From Phialophora verrucosa (lineage: Eukaryota; Ascomycota; Eurotiomycetes; Chaetothyriales; Herpotrichiellaceae), in contig MSED01000002.1 of NCBI GenBank assembly GCA_002099365.1, positions 1,488,001 to 1,552,000 on the forward strand: 64,000 nt of DNA, read 5' to 3'. Both the position numbers and the translations under genes were made by a program. Positions 46,009 to 55,356 of this stretch are shown one piece after another. Numbering within the stretch: position 1 is the first letter of the stretch; every line of letters starts with the position of its first letter. The notes below the pieces were generated by a model. That model had not been told where the DNA came from and did not search any database. It saw only the letters and a list, made by a program, of their open reading frames with translations.

Positions 46009-47222
46009 GCGTCGCGGCATGGGGTTAACTACCGGTGTTACGTGAGGGATCATGGTTCGTGATCCATGATCCATGATGGAGGTGAATCGAAACAGCGACA
46101 GGGACAGGGACAGGGACAGCGGGCAGTAATGGTACGACTAGGAGGGAGTGGGTTGGGTTCCGGTGTTCTCGCATTGCTGGGAATTCGTTGATGGGGGCAG
46201 AGTGGGAGTGTCCAATTTGTCTGCTTCATGATACCCAATGTGTCTACAGTACCGTCGTTTTAATGATAGGTTTAGTGCGAGCAGTCTGCAGTCCGCCGCG
46301 GTGAGTTGCAGGGCGGAAGCACTGCAAAGCGGGAGTTCCCCCTCACTAGACATTGAGTGGCCCTAACGAAAGTTTTTCCCACGAGTTGGATATGTTTGCT
46401 GGGAATATCCTACTCGGAACTTGAGGCATTATTCACCTTGATGGAAACGTCGCCATCAGTATACTGAAAAATATCATGACACGGGCTGATATTCTGGACG
46501 CCTAGAACAGTCACTTAGCGGGTCAAGAAGAGTTCCATCGACGCCGAGCTTACCTCACGCCTCACCCGGCCGGCGTTGCTTTAAAACACCCGCTCACGCC
46601 CGCTCACCTACCCTCACCTTTCACTAACCTTTCACTTACCTACCCTTACCCGCGACCCTCGCTCTACCCTCTTAATATCTATTTCGGTCCTCGCGTGTCA
46701 TGAACCTGGTTCAGACAGCATATAAGCTAAGAGGTCCAAGTTCCGGGCATGAATTGCCAGGATTCTGAGTCTTTTTGGGCAATCCCCAAGGGACTGTGGA
46801 CCTCTTCCTGACTTGGAACAGGGATCTGAGAGGTTTTAATTTATTCACCTTCAGCCTCTGACCACCTCATAGGATATAACCCACTATGAGTTACATGTCT
46901 CTCTTTGATATATTGTGGGTTAGAAATATAGTATTCCTCTATCTTGTATGTACCAAAAGGACTGTACTTTTGAGTGCAACCAGCACCTGCGCCGTTCACT
47001 AAGTGGCGGCGAGGCAGGCGGCTGATGCCCCTAAGGTAGGACAAACCACATACAGCGGTCATTAGGAGGGTAAATTAAGCAGAAAATGGCTTGTGTCTTG
47101 CAGAGAGATCGTCAAGGATTGCGGCGTCTCTTAACGTTGATCGTATCTTTGTTGAGAATATCTCAAGATATCGGCTTGATATGGTGGCGCTGTTGATTGT
47201 CAAGTCGTTTGGAGCTCGGCGG
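46009..47222. other. Convergent intergenic region with simple repeats
   Basis: A 1.2-kb stretch between the Pmp3 stop and the fasciclin stop. It holds a GACAGG microsatellite at about 46097-46119 and a pyrimidine-rich tract at about 46575-46675 with a repeated ACCTTTCACT unit. The right part is AT-richer. No coding domain is recognised. Confidence 0.45.
46097..46119. repeat. GACAGG microsatellite
   Basis: Nearly four tandem copies of GACAGG, just downstream of Pmp3. Confidence 0.75.
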
Positions 47223-48224
47223 CTAGGAGAAGCCAAGGCCGGTAGGGTAGGCAGGCATGCTGTCGCCCGCGGTGATATTCTTGGCGACGGGAGTAAATTT
47301 AGGGTTCATGACCTGGTCAATGATGTGAACAACACCATTCTTGACGAGGACATCAGTCTGACGGACGCGGGCATTCTGGATGAAGGTTCTTCGTGGAATG
47401 TTGATCTTGATGTCCTGGCCTTCCATGGTTTCGAAGGTTGTGCCGTTCTTGAGTCCTGTGGAGTAGGTGATGTTGTTGGGGACGATGTGGTACTTAAGCA
47501 TGGCAGTTAAGTCGGCCTTGCTGAGGCTGTCGATGGAATATTCAACTGTTTGGAATGCGGAGTCTTCTGGCGCGAAGATAGTGACCTGATCGAGGCTCTC
47601 GACTTCTTCCAACAGACCAGCACGGCCAAGGGCCAAGAGGAAGTTGGTGGCGTTCGCTGCTTTATTGTTCAACTCGTAAGAAACGCCGCGAGGAATGTTA
47701 AGCACATCGTCGATAGGGTAGATGATGCCTCCCTTGAACTTCAGATAAGTCGGGGCGCTAGCAAGCCCTTTTCTGCCCGAGTGGAAGTCGAACTCAAATG
47801 TGCTAGTGTCGTAGCGTCCCATGACGACTTGGCTACCCGGGACAGTGGTCCATGGCGACCCCCTGACAGAAGTCTTTAATGGGGCGTAAGAGGTGCTCAA
47901 GTTGGTGTGGATTCCATCGAGGATATGGTATCCAATCACGGCCTGTAGGTAGCTGATGTTGCCCGACTCCCATTCCGCGTATCGGGGATCAAGAGGGAAC
48001 AGCACGAGGGCGGTGTCGCTGGGTGCAAGGACAGTGATGTTTGTGAGGCTGTTCAAGGCGCCAACGAGGGCAGGGATCTGACCGACATTCTCGCTAAGGT
48101 AGCGAAAGCCAGTGGTCTGGTTCAAAAGGGTGACCAGATCGAGCGACGAGGTGTCTGGGATCTCGGTGGGGGCAGCCAGGACAGAGCAAGCCAAGGCTGA
48201 CACTGCGAGAACCTTGCTCAACAT
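47223..48224 (-). CDS. Secreted fasciclin (FAS1) domain protein
   Basis: One exon, 333 residues. I chose ATG 48224 because the signal peptide MLSKVLAVSALACSVLAAP starts there; the frame is open 31 codons further up. Two FAS1 domains follow: the first from about residue 30 (the NITVLAPSDTAL strand is the H1-like motif, then QAVIGYHIL), the second from about residue 195 (VTIFAPEDSAFQ, then MLKYHIVPNN and the closing VLVKNGVVHIIDQVM). Several N-glycosylation sites are visible (NQT, NIT, NLS, NGT). No C-terminal GPI-type hydrophobic end is present, so it is probably released or held in the wall. FAS1 proteins mediate adhesion. A TATAAA about 100 bp upstream supports the start. Confidence 0.93.
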   Translation of the reverse strand: MLSKVLAVSALACSVLAAPTEIPDTSSLDLVTLLNQTTGFRYLSENVGQIPALVGALNSLTNITVLAPSDTALVLFPLDPRYAEWESGNISYLQAVIGYHILDGIHTNLSTSYAPLKTSVRGSPWTTVPGSQVVMGRYDTSTFEFDFHSGRKGLASAPTYLKFKGGIIYPIDDVLNIPRGVSYELNNKAANATNFLLALGRAGLLEEVESLDQVTIFAPEDSAFQTVEYSIDSLSKADLTAMLKYHIVPNNITYSTGLKNGTTFETMEGQDIKINIPRRTFIQNARVRQTDVLVKNGVVHIIDQVMNPKFTPVAKNITAGDSMPAYPTGLGFS

Positions 48225-48323
48225 GGCGGTTGCTGTTTTCGTGGAGTTTTTTGAGAGACAAGAGAACAGGTACCTACAGCTGTACAGAAAGAAATCTGTC
48301 TTCGTCCGGGTTGACAAGGATGA

Positions 48324-48329
48324 TTTATA
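48324..48329 (-). promoter_or_regulatory. TATA box of the fasciclin gene
   Basis: TATAAA on the minus strand, about 100 bp upstream of the ATG at 48224. Confidence 0.5.
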
Positions 48330-48850
48330 GATTTTCGCCCGTCCTCTGCCCAGAGCTTCTCAATGACCTGCATGTAATGCTCCATCTTCCAAAAGAATAC
48401 TATCGAAATAGTAGAGAAAAAGGTTCCGCGTTCGAGCTCCCAAGGCTCGAGCTATTCCAGATCAAAAGCTGGAGCTCCAATTGCCTGTCGAGACTATCAT
48501 CCACACCCAGCCGCCGTAGCCGAGGAGATCTCAGTGACTTGACAGCACTCGAATCCTGGGCACCGAAGACACCATTTCGCCTCTGTAATGCTTGTACGTC
48601 GTAGGTACGGGGACGAAATTCCTGCGCGAGAGGGTAGAGTCAAGCGACCTCCGACCGACAGGCACCGACCTCGGGGCAAGAAAGAAGGAAGAAGTGAGCC
48701 GCCTAGGTCACCGACCTTGCTCGATCAAGAAAACCTCGTCGTCCAAGAAAGTTTAAACGGCCACTTCACGTGTTGAGTGTGTTGTTGAGTATTGATGCTG
48801 GGCACGATGGTGGAGGTCGACTGTGCAAGACTAGCTCGCAAAATTTTCAT

Positions 48851-48896
48851 CTGATAAGATTATCGGATACCAAGATCTAATCTGATAATCAGATTG
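48851..48896. promoter_or_regulatory. Cluster of GATA-factor sites with a palindrome
   Basis: Within 46 bp there are several HGATAR-type sites on both strands (TGATAA, TTATC, GGATA, TGATAA), including the perfect palindrome AATCTGATAATCAGATT at 48880-48896. GATA factors (nitrogen, iron or light regulators in fungi) often bind paired sites. It is about 630-670 bp upstream of the fasciclin gene and 1.1 kb from the zinc-cluster gene. Confidence 0.4.
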
Positions 48897-49750
48897 GCTC
48901 GTTCCCCTCGCCGTCCCCCCCACACACATCACATGGCTACTCGTGTGATTCCAAACCTTTCCTTATTCTCCTACATGCAGAAGGGCCAAGAAGGTTTCAA
49001 TATAGCATGCGGCAAACTCGGGAATTACCCTTTCTCTCAATGCCGTAGTGCCGGTTCAGTGGCTACGGTATGAACTATGACCTCATGGGCTCAGGGCACG
49101 CAAGCTGGGTGGCAGGCGCATAGTCTCGAGGTCTCGAAGCCGAGCTCTACGGGCACGGATGATCTCTTGGCTTACATGGACAGGTAAGAGAGGAAGCGAG
49201 GAGGCTGGTGGGAAAATGGGGATGTCTCACGGCCGCAACTTTTGCCAGCTACTTCCCTCGAGCGCGACATCGGCCGCTGTACTTGACGCTACGCTTGCCC
49301 ATGCTTGGTAGCAAGCTTCATGCATCGCGCGCGCAATCAGAAGTCATTTTCAAATTGCAAGGGAGTCTTGCCCTACCAAATCTACCGGCCTTGCTCCCTT
49401 GCTCCAGGTGCCTCTCCATCTACCTATTAAGACGCCTAGAAGGTCTTGACTTCGCCGGCCTAGCAGACCCTAGCCATGCACTGTCAACCGCGGCCCTGGG
49501 ATTAATATGAAGCTTAGAAGGAGAGGGATGAAGAAGGGGCAGTCCCCTACAAAGGCTGTATGAAGTGGCAAGGCTCTGCAAAATACAGCAAGATCAAAAG
49601 GACTCATACTAACCGACTAAACGAGAGAGAAGGGAAAGATATGAAAGGCGCGGTGCGCGCTGCCCCAGATGAATACTTCCCTCCGCTAAGGCTTTCAGTA
49701 TGCTCGCAAGCCGCCAAGGATTTAGTCACGTGCAGCTAATCAGCGTTTGG

Positions 49751-49766
49751 CTGTACAATTGTACAG
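49751..49766. promoter_or_regulatory. Perfect 16-bp palindrome upstream of a zinc-cluster gene
   Basis: CTGTACAATTGTACAG is fully self-complementary. It lies 245 bp upstream of the zinc-cluster start at 50012. It has no CGG half-sites, so it is not a classic Zn2Cys6 site; another dimeric factor or chance are both possible. Confidence 0.45.
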
Positions 49767-50011
49767 GCTCTCTTGCCGAATCAAAACGAGGCTTGGCAGA
49801 CACGCGCTTTACCCGAAATGGCCACAATCGCCTGCACATGGGCGGATTTACCAACCCTTGACACTACTGCTCTCGGCGCTTTCCCCCTCCAGTTCGTAAT
49901 CGATCTTTCAACTTTTTGTCGTCGACCTCCACTTTCTCCCCAAACCATGTGATTACTGGCATCTCTGATGACACTCCAACGACAAGTCCACCGATCTCAT
50001 AATATGCGCTA

Positions 50012-52021
50012 ATGTCTGGCGAGAGGAACATCGAGGGTGGTTGCTGGACGTGTCGTGTTCGCCGGAAGAAGTGCGATGGACGCAGACCCAAATGTAGAAA
50101 CTGCACCGGATTGGAGATCCCCTGTTATGGTGGCACCGTCAAGCCGGACTGGATGGACGGAGGGACGAAACAGAGGGATATGGCGCAGAGGATCAAAGCC
50201 CAGGTTAGGCGCCGCGCGGACACGCGGCGAGAGAAGCAAATACGCCAGGGCACCGGTTCCGGAGCTGGTGCCGGAGACGGGAAGTTTATCCTTGAATCAG
50301 GACGACCGGATTCTGTCGGCGTTCCCAAGACTTCGAGGTCAAGACGGCGGCAGATCCACACGATCCACGACAGAACAGGGTTCTCTTCCAACACCGGGGC
50401 GGCGGAGGGGACTGGTGAAGATTCTCATCACGCAACCGAGGATATCTGGACAGCTCTGCAGAGGCGGAGCCCGGCTTTCTCGACACGAGATCCTCCCCGA
50501 AGATCGAATCCGACGCCTCCGCGCGAGATGGACGGGGGGGTACACTGGACACCGTCGGTGCTCGGGTTTCTCGACGACTACGAGGAAGTGCACGAGTCCC
50601 TCCCGATCCTGGGGCACGAGCGGGACTTCGAACTCGATTTCCTGACAAAGTACCTGGACTACGTGTTCCCGCACATGTTCCCCTTCTACCGACCGGGCCT
50701 GCACGAGACCGGGCGCAGCTGGGTGCTGGCGCTCCTGCGCCGGAGCAGGGTGGCCTTCCATTCGGCCCTGAGCCTCAGCGGCTACTTCTTCACCTTCACC
50801 CTGATCGACGCGTACCCGGGCCAGCACGGCGCGTGCAAAGCCCAGCTCTGGGAGAAGGTGGTCAGGCAGACGGATATCTGTTTCGAGTTGATCCAACGCG
50901 ACATTCAGGGTCTGAGCGTCCGCGGCTCGTGGCGGGCGCCGCCGCTCCTCGACCAGGTCCGCGTGATGGAGAGTATCGTCCAGTTTCTCATTTTCGAGGT
51001 CGCCCTGGGGAGGTCGGCCAACTGGGATCTCCATCTCACGCCGGCGATCGCGCTCTTTGAACAAATCTGGCACAGTGCCGCCGCCGCCGCCGCCGGTGTC
51101 AGTCCCACGGCAGGTGATGAGGGATCGTCTGAATCCAAACTGCTAGCCGTGCTGGGTGCCATGGCCCCGCCTCTCCGGGCTGGCCTCGAGCAGGCCGGCT
51201 ACATCTGGACCCCCGAGCAGGCCGGGTTCCGGTTCTTCACGGGTCTCTTGGTCTTTATTGACATCGTTGCCAGCACGGCCCTTGAGCGGCCGCCTCGTCT
51301 GGCCGAGCACCACGCACATTTACTGGCCGATCAAGACGACGGGGTGCCAGAATTTGGCACCGTTCCGGTTCAGCTGTCCGGTCTTATTGGGTGCCAGAAC
51401 TGGGTCCTCCTCGCAATCAGCCGCATAACCCTGCTGGATGTGTGGAAGAAGGAGAAGGAGAAGGAGACGAAAACGAGATTCAGCCGGGACCTCCTGGTCG
51501 ATCTCGCTGGGCCAATCTTTCGGACCCTGGAGGACGGGATTTCTCGCCTCGACCAGCAACCCCCTTCAGACCCACGCACTGTCAAACCCCTTGATTTTCG
51601 CACTTACTACGGCCATTTTCCTCCCTCGTCGACGTCATCGACGAACCCGACGAAGATCTGGGCCCACGCTGCACATATATACCTGACGGTTGTTGTGTCG
51701 GGGTATCAGCCGTCCAACGCAGGAATACGCTCCGGCGTGTCTCGCATGCTCGACCTGCTCCGGACAGTCGACTGCTCTACCCACCTAAGGACACTGGCCT
51801 GGCCGCTCTGCGTCGCGGGTTGTATGTCCGAGGCGGGCAGCCACGAAGAGCAATTCCGGGACTTGCTCGCCAGGGTGGACGAGCTAAGCATGGTAGGGGC
51901 ATTAGGCGAGGCTCGCAAAGTCATGGAGAAGGTGTGGCAGAGTCGAGAATCTCTCGACCGCGACACGTGGGATCTTGCCGCCTGTTTGCGTATCCTGGGC
52001 GCACCTGTTTTGCTGGTCTAG
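50012..52021 (+). CDS. Zn2Cys6 transcription factor (Fungal_trans_2 type)
   Basis: One exon, 669 residues. The zinc cluster is at the extreme N-terminus: Cys11, Cys14, Cys21, Cys28, Cys31 and Cys38 (CWTCRVRRKKCDGRRPKC), followed by the usual YGG...PDWMDGG linker and a coiled basic region. A long Arg/Ser/Gly-rich linker leads to the regulatory domain from about residue 185 (DFLTKYLDYVFPHMFPFYRP, then WVLALLRRSRVAFHSALSLS), typical of the Fungal_trans_2 group often found beside metabolic genes (Acr-2-like). The coding sequence is more GC-rich than its surroundings, which gives long meaningless frames on the other strand. It is convergent with the NmrA-like gene, 243 bp away, and may regulate it and the dehydrogenase beyond. 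Confidence 0.94.
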   Translation: MSGERNIEGGCWTCRVRRKKCDGRRPKCRNCTGLEIPCYGGTVKPDWMDGGTKQRDMAQRIKAQVRRRADTRREKQIRQGTGSGAGAGDGKFILESGRPDSVGVPKTSRSRRRQIHTIHDRTGFSSNTGAAEGTGEDSHHATEDIWTALQRRSPAFSTRDPPRRSNPTPPREMDGGVHWTPSVLGFLDDYEEVHESLPILGHERDFELDFLTKYLDYVFPHMFPFYRPGLHETGRSWVLALLRRSRVAFHSALSLSGYFFTFTLIDAYPGQHGACKAQLWEKVVRQTDICFELIQRDIQGLSVRGSWRAPPLLDQVRVMESIVQFLIFEVALGRSANWDLHLTPAIALFEQIWHSAAAAAAGVSPTAGDEGSSESKLLAVLGAMAPPLRAGLEQAGYIWTPEQAGFRFFTGLLVFIDIVASTALERPPRLAEHHAHLLADQDDGVPEFGTVPVQLSGLIGCQNWVLLAISRITLLDVWKKEKEKETKTRFSRDLLVDLAGPIFRTLEDGISRLDQQPPSDPRTVKPLDFRTYYGHFPPSSTSSTNPTKIWAHAAHIYLTVVVSGYQPSNAGIRSGVSRMLDLLRTVDCSTHLRTLAWPLCVAGCMSEAGSHEEQFRDLLARVDELSMVGALGEARKVMEKVWQSRESLDRDTWDLAACLRILGAPVLLV

Positions 52022-52264
52022 CGAATCAAAGCTGGGGACGAGCGAATGACGAGCTCAAAATTTGAAAGAAAAAAGAATAGCGCAGACGTGGATATTGAAA
52101 GCTTGATTTATCAACCATGCACTGTTCCGCATAACCGGTGTGAATCAATCCGGGCGCATCTAGCCAGCTTTCCCCTGGCAAGCAGTTGGACGCGACGCGA
52201 CACTCTCCCGAGCTCCCGTGAGCAGTACCGTTGTGGTGCAGTAGTACTAGACAGTACTTCTTAC

Positions 52265-53527
52265 TTACTTGCCGGCCCAAACACCCAGCATCTCCCTGAC
52301 CGTCGTGGTCTTGATTTCCGGGAACTTCTCGTTCAGAGACCCGTCTTCCGGCAAATCGAACAGTCCCACCGTGACGTACAATGCAAACTTGCTGAAATAC
52401 TGCTGGAACATCGGCTTCGGCAAGAAAGGGTACACCGCAGGGTGGGAGGGCAGTTCCGTCATCTCGCCTCTTTGCAGCTTCTCAACGCTATCATGTGCGA
52501 CCGTGAACTTTGAACCTGAGGGACAAGACGGATCGGATCGTTCATGTCAGCCAGCGAGTTGCGGAAACGCACACGAAACCAAAAAAGGCGGGGGGGGAAA
52601 AAAGCCACTGCTAACCTCTCACTTCTTCCGCAATGCGTAGCAACTCATTGCACGTCGTCTTGTCCCCATAGCAGAACATGGCCTCGTCCCATTTCGGGAG
52701 CTCGAGCGCGGCAACGACGAACTTGGCCAAATCCCGAGTGTATGTGAACGCGACGATGTCGTCGCCCGTGCCGGGGATGGCCGCCGCCTTGTTGGCCATG
52801 TCCACGATAAAGGCGACGGGCGTCATGTGGCTCGCGACGTGCGGGATGCCGAAATAGTCCAAGAAAAACCCATTGTGGATGCGCGTCCACTCGAGGTCCG
52901 TCGACTGCAACTCGGCAATCACAGCGAGACGGGACTCGTGCTGCGGCAACTGCAGGTTCCTATATCGTTGGCGGGAGAGATTGTCAGCCGTGAGTGTCTT
53001 CTTGGTTGTGGAGGATTGCAAGCTCGACACCGGACACCGACAGAATGGATAGAGACTCCGTACACTGTACTGGAACCGTGTATTCTCCCGTACTTACTTG
53101 TCAGTGGGCGCCAAAGTCCCGTATTCACTCGCAATAAACCGTTTAGTCGTCCCCGCTTTTGCTGCAGCCTTGACGAGATTGATCTCGGACGCAGCCTCGA
53201 CGGGTCCCCTGATGCTGAGGGCAGAGATCACGGTATGGACGTTGTTCGTGTCGAGGAGACGAGACACCGAGTCGACATCGCTGTAGTCGACGGCCAAGAC
53301 GGGGACGTCCATCTCTTGAGCCTTGGATCCCTATGTAAAGACTAGTGTCAGGGATCGCAAAGACACTAGTCGGTATGGGAATGCGCAGGACGCAATATTT
53401 CGTGGCAGGGTATTATGCTCACTTGGCGCGCCAGAACAATGACCTTGTGGTTGGGACTCTCCGTGAGCGCGTCCACGATGGTCCGGCCTACATTGCCCGT
53501 GCCTCCAGCGACTGCGACGGTAACCAT
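52265..53527 (-). CDS. NmrA/isoflavone-reductase-like NAD(P)-binding protein
   Basis: Four exons, 53527-53423, 53330-53098, 52959-52616 and 52515-52265, encode 310 residues, normal for the family; phases 0, 2 and 1 all close. The N-terminal Rossmann motif is VAVAGGTGNVGRTIV. Next come VHTVISALS, then the conserved KRFIASEYGTLAPTDK before intron 2, then NGFFLDYFG and the substrate-side region, ending in a helical C-terminus (MFQQYFSKFALYVTVGLFDL). The family holds isoflavone, phenylcoumaran and pinoresinol reductases and NmrA-like sensors; fungal members reduce aromatic or polyketide compounds or act as redox sensors. Substrate unknown. The third donor, GTTAGC, is unusual but needed for the frame. 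It lies between the zinc-cluster gene and a dehydrogenase. Confidence 0.93.
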
Positions 53528-54338
53528 GTCGATGGATTCTGGATTCTCGGTTCTTGGTGGTAGGAGAAGAAGACCGAAAGACGGTTCAAGGGTACGTGGG
53601 TAAGTAGGTAAATCTAGCAAGATGGCAGTACAGAAACGGTGTTCAAGTCTTGATGCTCAGGATCGATGTGTTCATGCTCCTTTCCTACGGGTGGGTAGGT
53701 CACCTTGATTTATACCGCTGTCTTCGCGACATTCTCCTCCACGTTGCAGCCTGGAGGTTCCACCGCGCCGCGCGGAGCAGGATGGAGTCAACTTCGATTT
53801 GTAAGCTCGGACATTGCATTTTCATACACATCGCGATGGAAGGGAAGTTGATTTATGAAGATCGACTGTCTTGGGTTTGGGTTCAGGCATCCGATTCCCT
53901 CTGGTGAACGGCGCGCGCGATATTTCTCGAGTCGACTGCAACTTGGCGCGGGAATCACTAGTCCAGATTGGGTCCGCCGCGCGGCTGTCCAAAAGCGGTT
54001 ACTGTGGCCGCTCAGCCAATGACCTGGTCTGCCTCATGATGATCCTCAAGTTCTCTCCTCGCTAGGGAAACCTAAAATGTGGCTTTCATGGGAGAGGAGA
54101 CTCATTGAGCAAGGCGAGCGGTCAAACCTCTCATTCCACTATGTTTTGTCTTTTCTTGAATATCTATCCACATTATACAGTGTCACAAAACTACATCACG
54201 CCATTGTGGAGAACTTGTCGCGCGCTTCCGCCCCTCCTGCAGGCTTCAACTGATGGCTTGTTTGCGGAATGGGTAGATACACAAGGAGGGCAGGGCGCTC
54301 AGTCGTAGTATCATCCAAACGGCAAATACATAGTTCGT
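53528..54338. other. Promoter region of the NmrA-like gene
   Basis: An 811-bp gap between two leftward genes. The part near 53528-53720 is the likely promoter of the NmrA-like gene. No coding signal is seen. Confidence 0.45.
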
Positions 54339-55356
54339 CTACATGGGCACACCGTCCAACAACCACGTCAACAGTCTCGAATTGAGGATCTCATCCTTCC
54401 GCGCGATCATCTCGTCGGCATCCCAGTTCGCCCAGACCATTTTACTTTTCAGGAACTTGGCCTCCGGGCTGGCGAGCCAGACGCAGAAATGGCCCGGCAA
54501 GTCGGCTGGTCGGAAGACACACAATCAGTCAATCGGTCACAGTCAATAAGTGTTGGCACCGGCCAGCCACATGTGCACAACGAGCTGCCGCAAAGTTCAG
54601 GGGCTGAGAAGACTCACGAGAATCCCAATGTGACACGGAGTCCTTGTTCGGCTCTGACATTTCAGTCTCGATCACTCCGGGGCAGACGTTGACGATATGG
54701 ATCTTCGGGTTCTCCGTGGCGAGGTAGTCGATCATTTTGTGGTTCGCGGCCTTGCTTATCATGTAGGGGCCTATACCTGGGATTGGAGTTATATGTGTCC
54801 CTGTGCCGATGTTCAGGATCGTGGATGCACTCCCGTCGGGGGCGGAGGACGAAAGCGGGAGGAAAGCTTGGATGGAGTACAGTGCGCCGCGGACGTTGGT
54901 CTCAAATCCGGCCATTAGGACCTCGGCGGAGACGGTGGCCATGGGTCCCGCGCCTGGGAAAAGACCTGCGTTGGCGATCAAGATGTGCAAGGGCCCGATT
55001 TCGGCAGCGAGAGACTGGAACGATTCTTCCACGTTGGATTTTTGGGTCAGATCCGTGATGCGGTATAGAACTTTGACCTGCTTCTTGCTCTCCTGCGCTG
55101 CCTGGGTGATGGCTTTTGACGAGCTGACCAGGCGGTCTTCACGACGGCCGAGGATGGAAATGGACCGAGCGCCAGCCTGCGCGAATGCAATGGCGATGTG
55201 TTTGCCGATGCCTGTGCCGCCGCCAGTCACCACGACGTTCTTCCCCGCGGCGGAGAGTTCAGGACGGGATGGGGAGATGGTGGCATAGGATTCGGAGTGC
55301 CATGTTTTGGTGAAAGAGGTGAAGGTCGAGGGGATGGAGAAGTCACTGTCGCTCAT
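54339..55356 (-). CDS. Short-chain dehydrogenase/reductase (SDR)
   Basis: Exons 55356-54618 and 54505-54339 encode 301 residues; the 112-nt intron (GTGAGT...CCAG) splits a codon and closes in frame. Classical SDR features are visible: the cofactor loop VVTGGGTGIG at about residue 42, the LGRRED segment whose Arg favours NADP, DLT, the NAG of LIANAGLFPGAG, and the active-site YMISK. Thirteen residues before that Tyr, where the catalytic Ser usually sits, is a Thr (in GTGTHITPIPG). The C-terminal part ends LLDGVPM. Substrate unknown. It lies downstream of nothing on its strand but shares the neighbourhood of the NmrA-like gene and the zinc-cluster regulator, so a small catabolic or detoxification group is possible. 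Confidence 0.92.

Larger units (their letters stand above)
48225..50011. other. Divergent intergenic region, 1.8 kb
   Basis: It lies between the starts of the fasciclin gene (leftward) and a zinc-cluster gene (rightward). It contains a TATA box for the former, a cluster of GATA sites at about 48851-48896 and a 16-bp palindrome at 49751-49766. A 100-codon plus-strand frame at 49208-49510 has no known domain and I do not call it. Confidence 0.5.

Noticed and set aside
48225..48317. 31-codon upstream extension of the fasciclin gene
   Set aside because: The inner Met at 48224 starts a clear signal peptide, and the extension would bury it.
49208..49510. 100-codon plus-strand frame
   Set aside because: No signal peptide, domain or conserved pattern; typical of chance frames in this GC range.
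50339..51073. 244-codon open frame on the minus strand
   Set aside because: It is a shadow of the GC-rich zinc-cluster gene on the other strand; no family pattern.
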